Shown here piece after piece: positions 7,131 through 15,211 of a stretch of DNA of 20,679 nucleotides. The notes below the pieces were generated by a model. The model was not told where the DNA came from and did no database searches. It was given only the letters and a program-made list of their open reading frames with translations. The translations under genes were made by a program, and so were the position numbers. How positions within the stretch are numbered: the first letter of the stretch is position 1; each line of letters begins with the position of its first letter. Location of the stretch: the NCBI GenBank assembly GCA_030617585.1, contig JAUWVD010000003.1:1-20679 (forward strand), written 5' to 3'. The stretch comes from Candidatus Methanophagales archaeon (lineage in GTDB: Archaea; Halobacteriota; Syntropharchaeia; Alkanophagales; Methanospirareceae).

Positions 7131-8132
7131 ATGCCATCAACAATATTAGTAGGGGGATTTTTTGGTGATGAAGGTAAAGGCAAGATAATCGCGTATCTTG
7201 CAAGACAAGACAAGCCGGAAGTAGTAGCGAGAGGTGGTGTAGGACCCAATGCAGGGCATACGGTTGTAGTAGGAGATAAGAAATATGCTTTGAGGATGGT
7301 GCCTTCCGGGTTCATATATGAACCTGCACGGCTTCTTATCGGTGCTGGCGTATTGGTTAATCCAAGTGTGCTAAAAGAGGAAGTATCTTCCTTCGGGTTA
7401 AAGGGGCGAGTAGGTGTGGATAGAAGAAGCGTGATAATAGAACAGAAACATATCGATGAGGACAAAAAAGATAGCCACCTGAAGGACAAAATTGGATCCA
7501 CGGGCAGTGGCTGTGGACCTGCGAATGCAGCAAGAGCGTATCGAACGGCGATACAAGCGAAAGACGAAAAAGAGCTGGCGGAATTCATTTGTGATGTGCC
7601 TATGGAGATAAACACGGCGCTTGACCATGGCAAAGGCGTACTGATAGAAGGGACGCAAGGTTTTGGTATCTCTTTGCTCTATGGGACTTATCCATTCGTT
7701 ACTTCTAAAGATACAACCGCGTCTCAGATGGCTGCTGATGTGGGCATTGGACCTACACGAGTAGATGATGTAATAGTTGTATTCAAGTCATTTCCAACGC
7801 GTGTGGGCGAAGGTCCATTTGGAACGCAGATGAAAGAAGAAAGAGCGGCTGAGTTGCATATCGAAGAGTATGGCACAGTTACAAAGCGGAAGAGGCGAAT
7901 AGGCGAGTGGGATGCGGAGATGGCGGCTTACTCAGCGATGATAAATGGGGCGACCATAGTGGCATTGAGCGGTGTGGATCGGTTAGACCCGTCATGCAAG
8001 GGTGCGACAGAATACGAAGAGTTGAGCAAAGAGGTGAAGGATTTTGTTGCTAAGGTTGAGCACGACACACGAGTACCAGTAAAGTTGATCTCAACGGGGC
8101 CGGATGTATCGGAGATAGTGGATTTGCGGTAG
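7131..8132 (+). CDS. purA: Adenylosuccinate synthetase (short archaeal form)
   Basis: 333 residues; the short archaeal form is about 340, against about 430 in bacteria. The enzyme makes adenylosuccinate from IMP, aspartate and GTP in AMP synthesis, in the cytoplasm. Visible signatures are GDEGKGK (Asp13 as catalytic base, Lys16), NAGHT with His43, GSTGSGCGPANAARAYR (IMP/phosphate loop), EGTQGFGISL, TSKDTTASQ, the Arg loop TKRKRRIGEWD, the guanine-binding LSGVDRLD, and the end STGPD. The set is complete, so it should be active. No Shine-Dalgarno sequence is evident before the ATG, and no in-frame start exists just upstream. A hairpin with a T-run follows the gene. Confidence 0.96.
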   Translation: MPSTILVGGFFGDEGKGKIIAYLARQDKPEVVARGGVGPNAGHTVVVGDKKYALRMVPSGFIYEPARLLIGAGVLVNPSVLKEEVSSFGLKGRVGVDRRSVIIEQKHIDEDKKDSHLKDKIGSTGSGCGPANAARAYRTAIQAKDEKELAEFICDVPMEINTALDHGKGVLIEGTQGFGISLLYGTYPFVTSKDTTASQMAADVGIGPTRVDDVIVVFKSFPTRVGEGPFGTQMKEERAAELHIEEYGTVTKRKRRIGEWDAEMAAYSAMINGATIVALSGVDRLDPSCKGATEYEELSKEVKDFVAKVEHDTRVPVKLISTGPDVSEIVDLR

Positions 8133-8154
8133 CTAATAAAAGAGAGGCCCGGTC

Positions 8155-8188
8155 AAATCAAATGTCCCCGTGAACTCACTTGATTTTT
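8155..8188 (+). terminator. Probable purA terminator hairpin
   Basis: AAATCAAATG (8155-8164) pairs with CACTTGATTT (8177-8186) with one mismatch, loop 12, and ends in a run of five T (8184-8188), 23 bases after the purA stop codon. A second weak inverted repeat GACCGT/ACGGTC (8206-8211, 8222-8227) overlaps the chaperonin stop codon. Archaeal termination mainly needs the T-run, so the hairpin itself may not matter. Confidence 0.45.
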
Positions 8189-8225
8189 AGACAGACAGTG
8201 CCTTAGACCGTATAGCGGGCGACGG

Positions 8226-10019
8226 TCAATCATCCCTATATACTGACTTCGGATGCTTCTCGCCCGTTCTACCGTATTTCAATCGCCCACCGGACATTTG
8301 GAAACCCGAAGACTGCTGCTCGGTTTCTATTAGATCTCGCGTTCTGCCGGCGACCTGAGCTTCTGGATTATTCGCCTCTTCCGTCACTGCGTTCTTTGCT
8401 ATATGCAAATCATCTATTTTTATCATTCCGATCGCAGCACCGGTAGCGGTGATAATCGCCTGCAATTTCACCTGCATTGGATCTATTATCTCCTCATCCA
8501 TCATATCCTTCACTTTCTTGTCCATGCCGGAAATCCCTAAATTGATGTTACCTGCATAGTGCTCAGCTCTTAGCTCTGCAAGTGTATCTATCTGGTCCAT
8601 TCCACTATTTTTCGCTATCGCCCGCGGTATAGACTCCAAAGCATCCGCAAAAGCATCTACTACCATTTGCTCCTTGCTTGCTATACCCATTGCGAATTTC
8701 CTTAACTGTGTAGCACATTCGGTCTCCACCGCACCTCCGCCTGGCACCACCCTATTATCATCAAATAAGAGCGAAACGGCGTACAAAGCGCTTTTTATAT
8801 CGCCTACCATACCCTCCAGAATCCGTAGAAATGCACCTCTTATAATTATCGTGGACGATTTTGTATACGGACACTGCTCGAAAAAGACGTATTTATCGCC
8901 CCCTACCGGTCGCTGTACCACCTTGCCGGCAAAGCCAAATTTGCTCGCATCCAAATCACTCACGTCTTGCACTATCTTCCCGGCTGTGGATTTCTCCAAC
9001 CGCTTCAAGTCCGTTAACTTCACTCTCTTTATTAGCATTACGCCCGCTCGGCGGAACTTATCCAGCGCATCGTCATCCACACCCCACCGGCAGCAATATA
9101 CATCTGCACCTGACTTGATTACAGAGTCTATAAGATCATCGAAAAGCTTTGTTCTTGCCTCTCGGAACTCCTTGAAATGAGCAGGCTTTGAGAATTTAAC
9201 ATGGAAATCGAGTGCGCCGACTGTGTCGCCCGCGATGCTTCGCTCCCTTGCTGCAGTGCCGGTTTTTAGCTCTTTCCTACCCTTTACTTTTGGCTCTTTA
9301 TGTTCTATAGGGAAATCAAGTAAAGCCACCTTTGCATTCTCCTTCTCTGTTGGAAGCGCATCCAAAATATCCCGGTCTATAACAACGCCCTCGTAAAATC
9401 GCGTATCTACCACTCTTCCGCCTTTCTTTGTCTCTATTGCGACATCGTCCACATCTATTTCGCCACTTTCGCTTAACCGTTTTATGCTTTTCACTATTGC
9501 ATCAGCTAAATCATCCTCGCCACCGTAACCACTTCTCTTCAAGGCGGTCTTCGCCACTTGCTTCAAATAAACATCGCTTTCGGTTATGTTCACCGTAGAA
9601 GCGAGCTCATTAAGGATCTCTTTTGTACGCTCCAGTGCCATAGCATAGCCACTTATAACCACATTTTGATGCAGGCCCAACTTTTTCAGTTCATAGCCAC
9701 GCCAGACAAACTCACCTATCAGCGCCATAACAGTAGATACGCCATCGCCAACTCGCTCACCCTGGGTTAACCCAGCGTTAATCAAGATATCAGCAGCCGG
9801 ATGCTTATATTCTAATTCTTTTACTATGCTGTATGCATTACTGGTTACAAGGTCTGCAGCATCTATTTTTGTCGCTCCACTGGTGATCAGTTTCTTCGAG
9901 CCACGAGGGCCTAAGATTGATTTGAACATGTCAGAAAAAGTAAAGGAAACAATAGCATTTGCTTCCTGGATCTCCTCTGGCGGCACTTCTCCCGGCGGTA
10001 ACTCTTCCTTTATTGTCAT
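8226..10019 (-). CDS. Divergent group II chaperonin (thermosome paralog)
   Basis: 597 residues against about 545 for a normal thermosome subunit. The fold is clear: LGPRG near residue 36, GDG at 91-93, GGGAVETE at 428-434, FADALESIPRAIAKNSGMDQIDTL at 457-480, and KLQAIITATGAAIGMIKIDDL near the end. Several ATPase signatures are changed: the usual TNDGATIL reads TSNAYSIV (59-66), GDGTTT reads GDGVST (91-96), and the catalytic Asp of the 'DAL' motif is Ser410 (SAL, 17 residues before GGG, as in the family). The intermediate/apical segment 237-285 carries roughly 20-25 extra residues where the lid protrusion begins. It may be a subunit that binds but hardly hydrolyses ATP, or a specialised scaffold. 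The ribosome site AAAGGAAAG touches the ATG. It follows the ClC gene in the minus-strand order. Confidence 0.9.
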   Translation of the reverse strand: MTIKEELPPGEVPPEEIQEANAIVSFTFSDMFKSILGPRGSKKLITSGATKIDAADLVTSNAYSIVKELEYKHPAADILINAGLTQGERVGDGVSTVMALIGEFVWRGYELKKLGLHQNVVISGYAMALERTKEILNELASTVNITESDVYLKQVAKTALKRSGYGGEDDLADAIVKSIKRLSESGEIDVDDVAIETKKGGRVVDTRFYEGVVIDRDILDALPTEKENAKVALLDFPIEHKEPKVKGRKELKTGTAARERSIAGDTVGALDFHVKFSKPAHFKEFREARTKLFDDLIDSVIKSGADVYCCRWGVDDDALDKFRRAGVMLIKRVKLTDLKRLEKSTAGKIVQDVSDLDASKFGFAGKVVQRPVGGDKYVFFEQCPYTKSSTIIIRGAFLRILEGMVGDIKSALYAVSLLFDDNRVVPGGGAVETECATQLRKFAMGIASKEQMVVDAFADALESIPRAIAKNSGMDQIDTLAELRAEHYAGNINLGISGMDKKVKDMMDEEIIDPMQVKLQAIITATGAAIGMIKIDDLHIAKNAVTEEANNPEAQVAGRTRDLIETEQQSSGFQMSGGRLKYGRTGEKHPKSVYRDD

Positions 10020-10081
10020 CTTTCCTTTTACCTATATTTTACACCTTTCATAAAATTGAATACAATAAGAAGATGTACCTT

Positions 10082-10101
10082 CTGCAATATAAATGTTGCA
10101 G
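10082..10101 (-). other. Small hairpin after the ClC gene
   Basis: CTGCAA (10082-10087) and TTGCAG (10096-10101) form a perfect 6-bp inverted repeat with an 8-base loop, immediately after the ClC stop codon on the minus strand. No T-run follows. It may be a processing or 3'-end structure, or chance. Confidence 0.3.
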
Positions 10102-11940
10102 TCACAATGACGACCCACCTTTAATAAGCGACCACCTGCGGCAGTGCTCTCTTATTATATCGGCCCTGCTTATTATTCCTACTAGTTCTTTATTCTCTTC
10201 TTCACTTCGCCCCTTTACTACTGGCAATCTACCCACATGGTACATGTCCATTTTATGCAGTGCATCTTCCAGAAACTCGTCGGGATATGCTACGAGCACT
10301 TCCTTTGTGCACATTAGGCTTACCTTTCGATAAACCGACCCTTCTTCTCTTTGCTTTTCCAAGTCCATTAAGGACGTTATTCCTACCATCCTACCCTCTT
10401 TATCCACGACCGGATAGGCTATATGTCCTGTTCTATCAACGAAATAAAGTGCTTCTTTCACTGTCTTATCCGCTGAAATGGTCTGTACCGCTTCTACATA
10501 CGCATCTTTTACCCTTATCCCCTCGAGTAAATCCACCATGAATTCACGACTATGTGCTGGCGATTCCTTTCTCGTTTTTACTTGTTTCTCGTATATCGTC
10601 CATCCGCCAGAAAGCGCATAAGCCACTACCGAAGTGAGCATCAAAGGCACCAGCAGACTGTAACTACCCGCCATTTCAGAGATCATCAATATTGCTGCAA
10701 TAGGCACTTTCGCCGCACCGGCAAAGAAAGCAGCCATTCCTACAACCACAAAAGCTGACATCGTTGGCCCCGCTATTATTTCGGGGAAGAAAAAGTGTGA
10801 TACCCCCGCAAACAGCCCACCTAGCATCGCCCCTATAACTAATGAAGGTGCAAAAACACCTCCACTTCCGCCTGAACCTATGGTAAACGAGGTGGTAAAT
10901 ATCTTTGCAATGGCAACGATAAGCATTAGTTTCATCAATTCCGGAAGTGGCAGTTCCATGTCTATTGCTGTCTGAACGGCGCCGTATCCCATGCCAAGTA
11001 TCCCATCCAACGCCTGTGGTTCGAGGTAGCCAATTACCAATACGAATATACCGACCAAAGCACCACCAATAGCAGGTTTTAGATGATTCGGAATCGCGAA
11101 TCTCTTGAAAAATGCTCTTGTCGCATAGAACACTTTAATATAGAAAATACCTAAGGCTGTGCAAGCAATACCCAATACAGCAAAGAAAATCAGCTCTTTT
11201 GGATGCGTGAAGGTATAAGGCGGAGTATCAAATATAGGCTGCCAACCAATACATGGAATAGAGCAGAATACAGCATATGCAACGACCGAAGAGACGATCG
11301 CAGGAATCATAGATTCCATCTCAAAATCACGTTTATATAATACTTCCGTCCCAAACAAAGCACTTCCAAGCGGTGCTTTAAACATGGCTCCGATGCCCGC
11401 AGCAGCACCGCAAACCAACATCGTCCTGGTCTCTCTCTCGCCTAGCTTCAACTTAGTACCTAAGAACGAGCCGAATCCGCCACCTATCTGTGCAATTGGG
11501 CCCTCTCTCCCTGCACTTCCGCCTGAGCCTATGGTGATGGCAGAAGCGATTGCCTTGATCAGAGGCACTCTTTTTCTTATCACCCCTTTTTTGTTGTGAA
11601 ATGCATCTATTATCGCATCTGTTCCATGCCCCTCCGCCTCCGGTGCAAAAGAGTAGATAATCAAGCCGGCTATAAGTCCACCAAGTGCGGGCATCAGTGC
11701 AAGCACCCATAAACGGAAAGGTGCAGTAGGTAGCGAAATGTATGTGATCTCCGGCTCACCAGCCGGAGGGGTGGGCTGAAATCCGGCGAGATAACCAAGG
11801 AAAAAATCAGTCATAATTTGTAGCAGCAGATAAAAGGCAAATGCTCCAAATCCGGCCACTATCCCTATTAGTATACTCAAGAGCACCCATTTCTGTATGT
11901 ATTTCCGCTCTTTTGTGCTCTGCGCTTCCATCCCCGCCAT
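10102..11940 (-). CDS. ClC-family chloride channel/transporter with C-terminal CBS pair
   Basis: 612 residues. The membrane part (about 15-450) carries the ClC selectivity loops GHGTD (104-108), GREGP (144-148) with the gating glutamate Glu146, GSGGSGGVFAP (355-365), and a tyrosine at 450 that aligns with the anion-coordinating Tyr445 of the E. coli protein. The helix-H segment reads APLGSALFGTEVL; the second of the two glutamates of E. coli ClC (the internal 'proton' Glu203) is replaced by Val200, as in many ClC channels, so passive chloride conductance is more likely than strict 2Cl-/H+ exchange. Residues 470-598 form two CBS motifs, expected to bind adenine nucleotides and regulate gating. 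ATG 11940 is taken; ATG 11931 is an alternative. It lies 166 bases downstream of the H+-ATPase gene on the same strand. Confidence 0.93.
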   Translation of the reverse strand: MAGMEAQSTKERKYIQKWVLLSILIGIVAGFGAFAFYLLLQIMTDFFLGYLAGFQPTPPAGEPEITYISLPTAPFRLWVLALMPALGGLIAGLIIYSFAPEAEGHGTDAIIDAFHNKKGVIRKRVPLIKAIASAITIGSGGSAGREGPIAQIGGGFGSFLGTKLKLGERETRTMLVCGAAAGIGAMFKAPLGSALFGTEVLYKRDFEMESMIPAIVSSVVAYAVFCSIPCIGWQPIFDTPPYTFTHPKELIFFAVLGIACTALGIFYIKVFYATRAFFKRFAIPNHLKPAIGGALVGIFVLVIGYLEPQALDGILGMGYGAVQTAIDMELPLPELMKLMLIVAIAKIFTTSFTIGSGGSGGVFAPSLVIGAMLGGLFAGVSHFFFPEIIAGPTMSAFVVVGMAAFFAGAAKVPIAAILMISEMAGSYSLLVPLMLTSVVAYALSGGWTIYEKQVKTRKESPAHSREFMVDLLEGIRVKDAYVEAVQTISADKTVKEALYFVDRTGHIAYPVVDKEGRMVGITSLMDLEKQREEGSVYRKVSLMCTKEVLVAYPDEFLEDALHKMDMYHVGRLPVVKGRSEEENKELVGIISRADIIREHCRRWSLIKGGSSL

Positions 11941-12064
11941 TCTTTATCCCTGATACATTGAAAATTCTGATGGATAATATGTATACTATTTGCCTGCTTC
12001 ACGTAATCTTTCGAGCAATTGCTATTTATTGCACTTTGAACTTTGCATTTTGCACTTTGCATTG

Positions 12065-12096
12065 TCTGCTTAAAAATCCACCGATTTTTGAGCAGA
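12065..12096 (-). terminator. Strong hairpin between the ATPase and ClC genes
   Basis: TCTGCTTAAAAATC (12065-12078) and GATTTTTGAGCAGA (12083-12096) pair along 14 positions (one T-G pair) around the loop CACC. It starts 11 bases after the ATPase stop codon on the minus strand. No long T-run follows, so it may be a processing or stability element rather than a classic terminator. The DNA between it and the ClC start (12003-12064) is a run of ACTTTGCA-like units that looks like simple intergenic repeat. Confidence 0.45.
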
Positions 12097-12106
12097 TATG
12101 AGGCAT

Positions 12107-14518
12107 CTAAAATCTCTTGAATATCGGGACTTTTATGAAGTCCGTCACCACGAACTCTACCAGTGCCCATCCCCAGACAAGCCCGGCAAGCTCCCAACCA
12201 ATAGCTGGGACAAGGAACCCATATACGACTATCAGTGTCGCCAATAGCTTGGTACCCACGGCAGACCAGAGCAGAGCGCTTCCTGGTCTAATAGACCAGA
12301 AATGCCCGCGGGTACGACTTAGGAATATGGTTAAGTGCCCTGCAACCGCAAGTTTCAGGAATATAAAAGGCTGTATTATTTCCCTCGGGAGATGCAAAAC
12401 TTCCTCCGCATATAATAATAGTCCGAATGAAAAGATAACACCAATTACCCCTAACAGAGTAGCCATGGCTAAAACCATCCGCATATTCCATTTCTCCGGC
12501 TCATTGTGATATCGAACATTGTCATAGGCTATTGTCATAATAGGGGCATCGTTTAACAGTGCTATCAAAACAATCATTAGCGCAGTCACAGGATAAAAGC
12601 TAAAAATAAGTATGGAAAGCGTGATGAAGAACAACACCCGCATGGTCTCCGCGATACGGTAAATGGCATAGCTGTTCATACGCTGGAATATTTTGCGGCT
12701 TTCCTTGATGGCGTCAATAATCACTGAAAGCCCTGGGCTGGTAAGAACAATGTCAGCCGCTGATCTCGCGGCATCCGTGGCGCCAGAAACAGCAATGCCT
12801 GCATCTGCTTTTTTTAGTGCGGGTGCGTCATTGACACCATCCCCGGTCATACCAACGATATGCTGTTTTTTCTGTAGCAGTTCGACAATACGGTACTTAT
12901 GTTCAGGGAAAACCTGGGCAAACCCATTGGCATCTTCTACCATACGCTCGGCTTCGCTGTCGGATTTATCCAGCAAGGTGGCTGCGGGCAGTATATTGGT
13001 GCCCAGGTCCACCAGCCGTCCTACTTCCTTAGCAATGGCTGTATGGTCACCTGTGACCATTTTGACGTCCACACCCATGGACTCCGCGGTCTCGATAGTT
13101 TGCTTTGAATCCTCGCGAGGCGGATCGTAAAGGGGAATAAGCCCGACAAATTGCCAACTCCCTTGCGCATCTGTCCTAGCCACTCCAATTGTGCGATACC
13201 CTTTGGCTGCGAACGCGTTTACGCCTTCCTCCACCTTAGCTTGAACACTCTCTTTATCAACGGCAAGTGACAAGATAACCTGCGGTGCCCCCTTAGTTAC
13301 TTTGAAACGGTTACCGTCAGCACTTTCTACCGTAGCTTCCGTGCGTTTTGAAACAGGATCAAAAGGTTTAAATTCGATTGCCTTATAGCTACGGGGTGCT
13401 TCTAAAAGTACCTGCTGAGTTTTTGTGATTATTGCACTATCAATGGGGTCCTTGTCTTCCGCCCGGGACGACAGCGTGGCATAGAGCAGCACATCGTTAT
13501 CCGCAAATTCCGCGAATGGCACCACGTCAGCCAGGGTCAGCTCATTTTTTGTGAGGGTGCCTGTTTTATCTGAACACAGGATGTCCATGCCAGCTATCTC
13601 TTCAATTGCCGCCAGTTTGCTAACGATTGCTTTCTTTTTCGCCAGGTTTACTGCACCAACTGCCATAGAAACGGATAGTACCGCAGGCAATGCTACAGGT
13701 ATCGCGGCAACGAGAAGAACAAGCGCAAACTTAAGGGTTTCCACAAAACCCTCACCACGGATAAATGCTGCAATAAAAATGAGCGCTACCATTGCGATAG
13801 CAAGATAAATCAGGTAATTCCCGATTTTTATGATGACCTGCTGGATATGACTTTGGGTCTTGGCTTCCGCTACCAGCTTGGCGGTCTTGCCGAAATAACT
13901 GTTCATCCCGGTGGCAACTACCAGCGCATTCATTTCCCCCTGCCGAACAACTGCCCCCGAGTAAGCAACATCGGAAAGATGCTTCTCCACGGGCAGAGAT
14001 TCGCCAGTCAGTGCGGATTCATCTACCTGCAGGTAATCGCCATCTGTGAGCTTTACATCGGCAGGGATAATATCACCCAGGCGCACACGCACAATATCTC
14101 CCGGAACAAGTTCACGTGCAGGCACTTCTGACCATTTACCATCACGCAATACCCGCGCTTGCAGTGCCAGTTTCTGTTTTAATAACTCAATGGCATTGTC
14201 TGCCTTGTTTTCCTGCCAGAATCCAATCACTGCGTTTAACAGCAGCAGTGCGAATATGACATAGAAATCTTCCCAGTGATGTATAATTACACACAGAACG
14301 GCTGCAACCTCGATCATCCAGGGAATCGGTCCCCAGAAATAGCCCAGAATTTTGACTACGGGACTAACCTTTTTTTCCGTGATTTCGTTATAACCATACT
14401 TTTGGAGTCGGTCTTTTGCCTCCGAAGCGGAAAGTCCCTTTTTATCGGCTGAGAGTTTTTTAAATAGTTCTTCTATATCTACACTCTTTGCCTCTTCCGT
14501 AGTTATGCCACTGTTCAT
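12107..14518 (-). CDS. H+-transporting P-type ATPase (type IIIA, plasma-membrane proton-pump family)
   Basis: 803 residues. ATG 14518 is chosen because GAGGT stands 4 bases before it and the family N-terminus starts there; 44 further upstream codons are open but not family-like. Motifs: TGES (171-174, actuator), PVALP (274-278, M4), DKTGTLT with phosphorylated Asp317, KGAP (409-412), MVTGD (487-491), TGDGVNDAP (558-566). In M6, LLNDAPIMTI places Asp657 at the position of the proton-binding aspartate of plant pump AHA2 (Asp684), and M2 keeps an Asn (LLLLNAVIGF) at the AHA2 gate position, which supports H+ transport. There is no plant-type C-terminal regulatory tail. The promoter TTTTTATA (14576-14569) lies in a region shared with the divergent MFS remnant. 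The family is patchy in archaea, so acquisition by transfer is plausible. Confidence 0.93.
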   Translation of the reverse strand: MNSGITTEEAKSVDIEELFKKLSADKKGLSASEAKDRLQKYGYNEITEKKVSPVVKILGYFWGPIPWMIEVAAVLCVIIHHWEDFYVIFALLLLNAVIGFWQENKADNAIELLKQKLALQARVLRDGKWSEVPARELVPGDIVRVRLGDIIPADVKLTDGDYLQVDESALTGESLPVEKHLSDVAYSGAVVRQGEMNALVVATGMNSYFGKTAKLVAEAKTQSHIQQVIIKIGNYLIYLAIAMVALIFIAAFIRGEGFVETLKFALVLLVAAIPVALPAVLSVSMAVGAVNLAKKKAIVSKLAAIEEIAGMDILCSDKTGTLTKNELTLADVVPFAEFADNDVLLYATLSSRAEDKDPIDSAIITKTQQVLLEAPRSYKAIEFKPFDPVSKRTEATVESADGNRFKVTKGAPQVILSLAVDKESVQAKVEEGVNAFAAKGYRTIGVARTDAQGSWQFVGLIPLYDPPREDSKQTIETAESMGVDVKMVTGDHTAIAKEVGRLVDLGTNILPAATLLDKSDSEAERMVEDANGFAQVFPEHKYRIVELLQKKQHIVGMTGDGVNDAPALKKADAGIAVSGATDAARSAADIVLTSPGLSVIIDAIKESRKIFQRMNSYAIYRIAETMRVLFFITLSILIFSFYPVTALMIVLIALLNDAPIMTIAYDNVRYHNEPEKWNMRMVLAMATLLGVIGVIFSFGLLLYAEEVLHLPREIIQPFIFLKLAVAGHLTIFLSRTRGHFWSIRPGSALLWSAVGTKLLATLIVVYGFLVPAIGWELAGLVWGWALVEFVVTDFIKVPIFKRF

Positions 14519-14634
14519 CTTAACCTCATTAGAATGAGAGATATAATACAATAACCTGAACTTTAGACTATAAAAAGCATATGCCCCCTGAATTGACCGA
14601 AAACTTTTTAAAGCGCAACGTTTGATGCAATGAC
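14519..14634. promoter_or_regulatory. Divergent promoter region of H+-ATPase and MFS remnant
   Basis: On the minus strand TTTTTATA (14576-14569) precedes the ATPase start by about 54 bases, leaving a leader of about 28 bases that contains the GAGGT ribosome site. On the plus strand CGAAAA plus CTTTTTAAA (about 14599-14612) looks like a BRE plus TATA box centred 27 bases before the MFS ATG, so that gene was leaderless or nearly so. Both signals look intact although the MFS gene is broken. Confidence 0.5.
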
Positions 14635-15172
14635 ATGGAAAAACGGTCATTGTTTACCCTGTTCTTTTCTATATTTGCTGCGATGATATTTTCAGGCTAT
14701 GCTATTTCACGTGCGATTATTATGCCGATTATGGGTGGATTATCAGATAAATATGGAAGAAGGATTTTTATTGCATCAGGGCTGGTGCTTCTTGCCGTGA
14801 TTTCCCTCCTTTATCTCCCAGCCCATAATGAATATACACTCACAGCAGTACGATTATTGAATGGTCTGGCTGCAGGAATGATTATTCCCGTTGCCCTGGC
14901 ATATGCAGGAGAGGTAGCCCAGGAGGGAAAAGAAGGCAAAACTATGGGCATATTTAATCGCCGTAGTGATCGGTAAAAAGGTGGGGATTGGCTCTTGGAT
15001 GGGTATATTTAGTACTACAATAAGTGTTGGTATAATAATTGCTCCTTTAATGTCTGGTGTGGTGATGGATTATGCAGGAATAAATGCCGTTTTCTATTTC
15101 GCCGGTATTGTATCTTTGGTATTTACTTTCAGTGGTTGCTATTATGTTTGGAAGTGGTCAAAAGGTCAATAA
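14635..15172 (+). pseudogene. Decayed MFS transporter
   Basis: Two pieces of one major-facilitator gene are left. The first (14635-14976) has the start of TM1 joined almost directly to TM2 (SIFAAM/IFSGYAISRA), then the MFS motif A (GGLSDKYGRR, residues 34-43) and TM3-4, and runs into a stop after GKTMGIFN. The second piece, in another frame (about 14955-15172), reads GKKVGIGSWMGIFSTTISVG to the last TM, which corresponds to the end of the C-terminal half. A 400-residue, 12-TM protein is thus reduced to about 180 codons by at least one internal deletion with frameshift, and probably another between TM1 and TM2. The substrate cannot be told. Promoter and start still look good, so decay may be recent. 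Confidence 0.75.
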
Positions 15173-15175
15173 ATA

Positions 15176-15211
15176 GGGGGTGATGAACATGCTCAATTTC
15201 ACAAATACCAA
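15176..15211 (+). pseudogene. Orphan translation start after the MFS remnant
   Basis: GGGGGTGATG (15176-15185) resembles the full Shine-Dalgarno consensus and stands just before ATG 15189, which opens MLNFTNTNYL and then runs into the antisense of arcS. This looks like the first dozen codons of a second operon gene whose body has been lost where the arcS 3' end begins. Chance is possible, but the spacing from the MFS stop (3 bases to the G-run) is operon-like. Confidence 0.35.

Noticed and set aside
7052..7633. 193-codon minus-strand open frame opposite purA
   Set aside because: It lies antisense to a complete, conserved purA, and its Ser/Pro/Leu-rich translation shows no domain character.
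8674..9180. 168-codon plus-strand open frame opposite the chaperonin
   Set aside because: Antisense to a conserved gene, with no ribosome site or family motif; typical mirror of a long coding frame.
14519..14650. Forty-four extra N-terminal codons for the H+-ATPase
   Set aside because: They are Cys/Tyr/Phe-rich, unlike the family, and run through the promoter and the Shine-Dalgarno sequence of the ATG at 14518.
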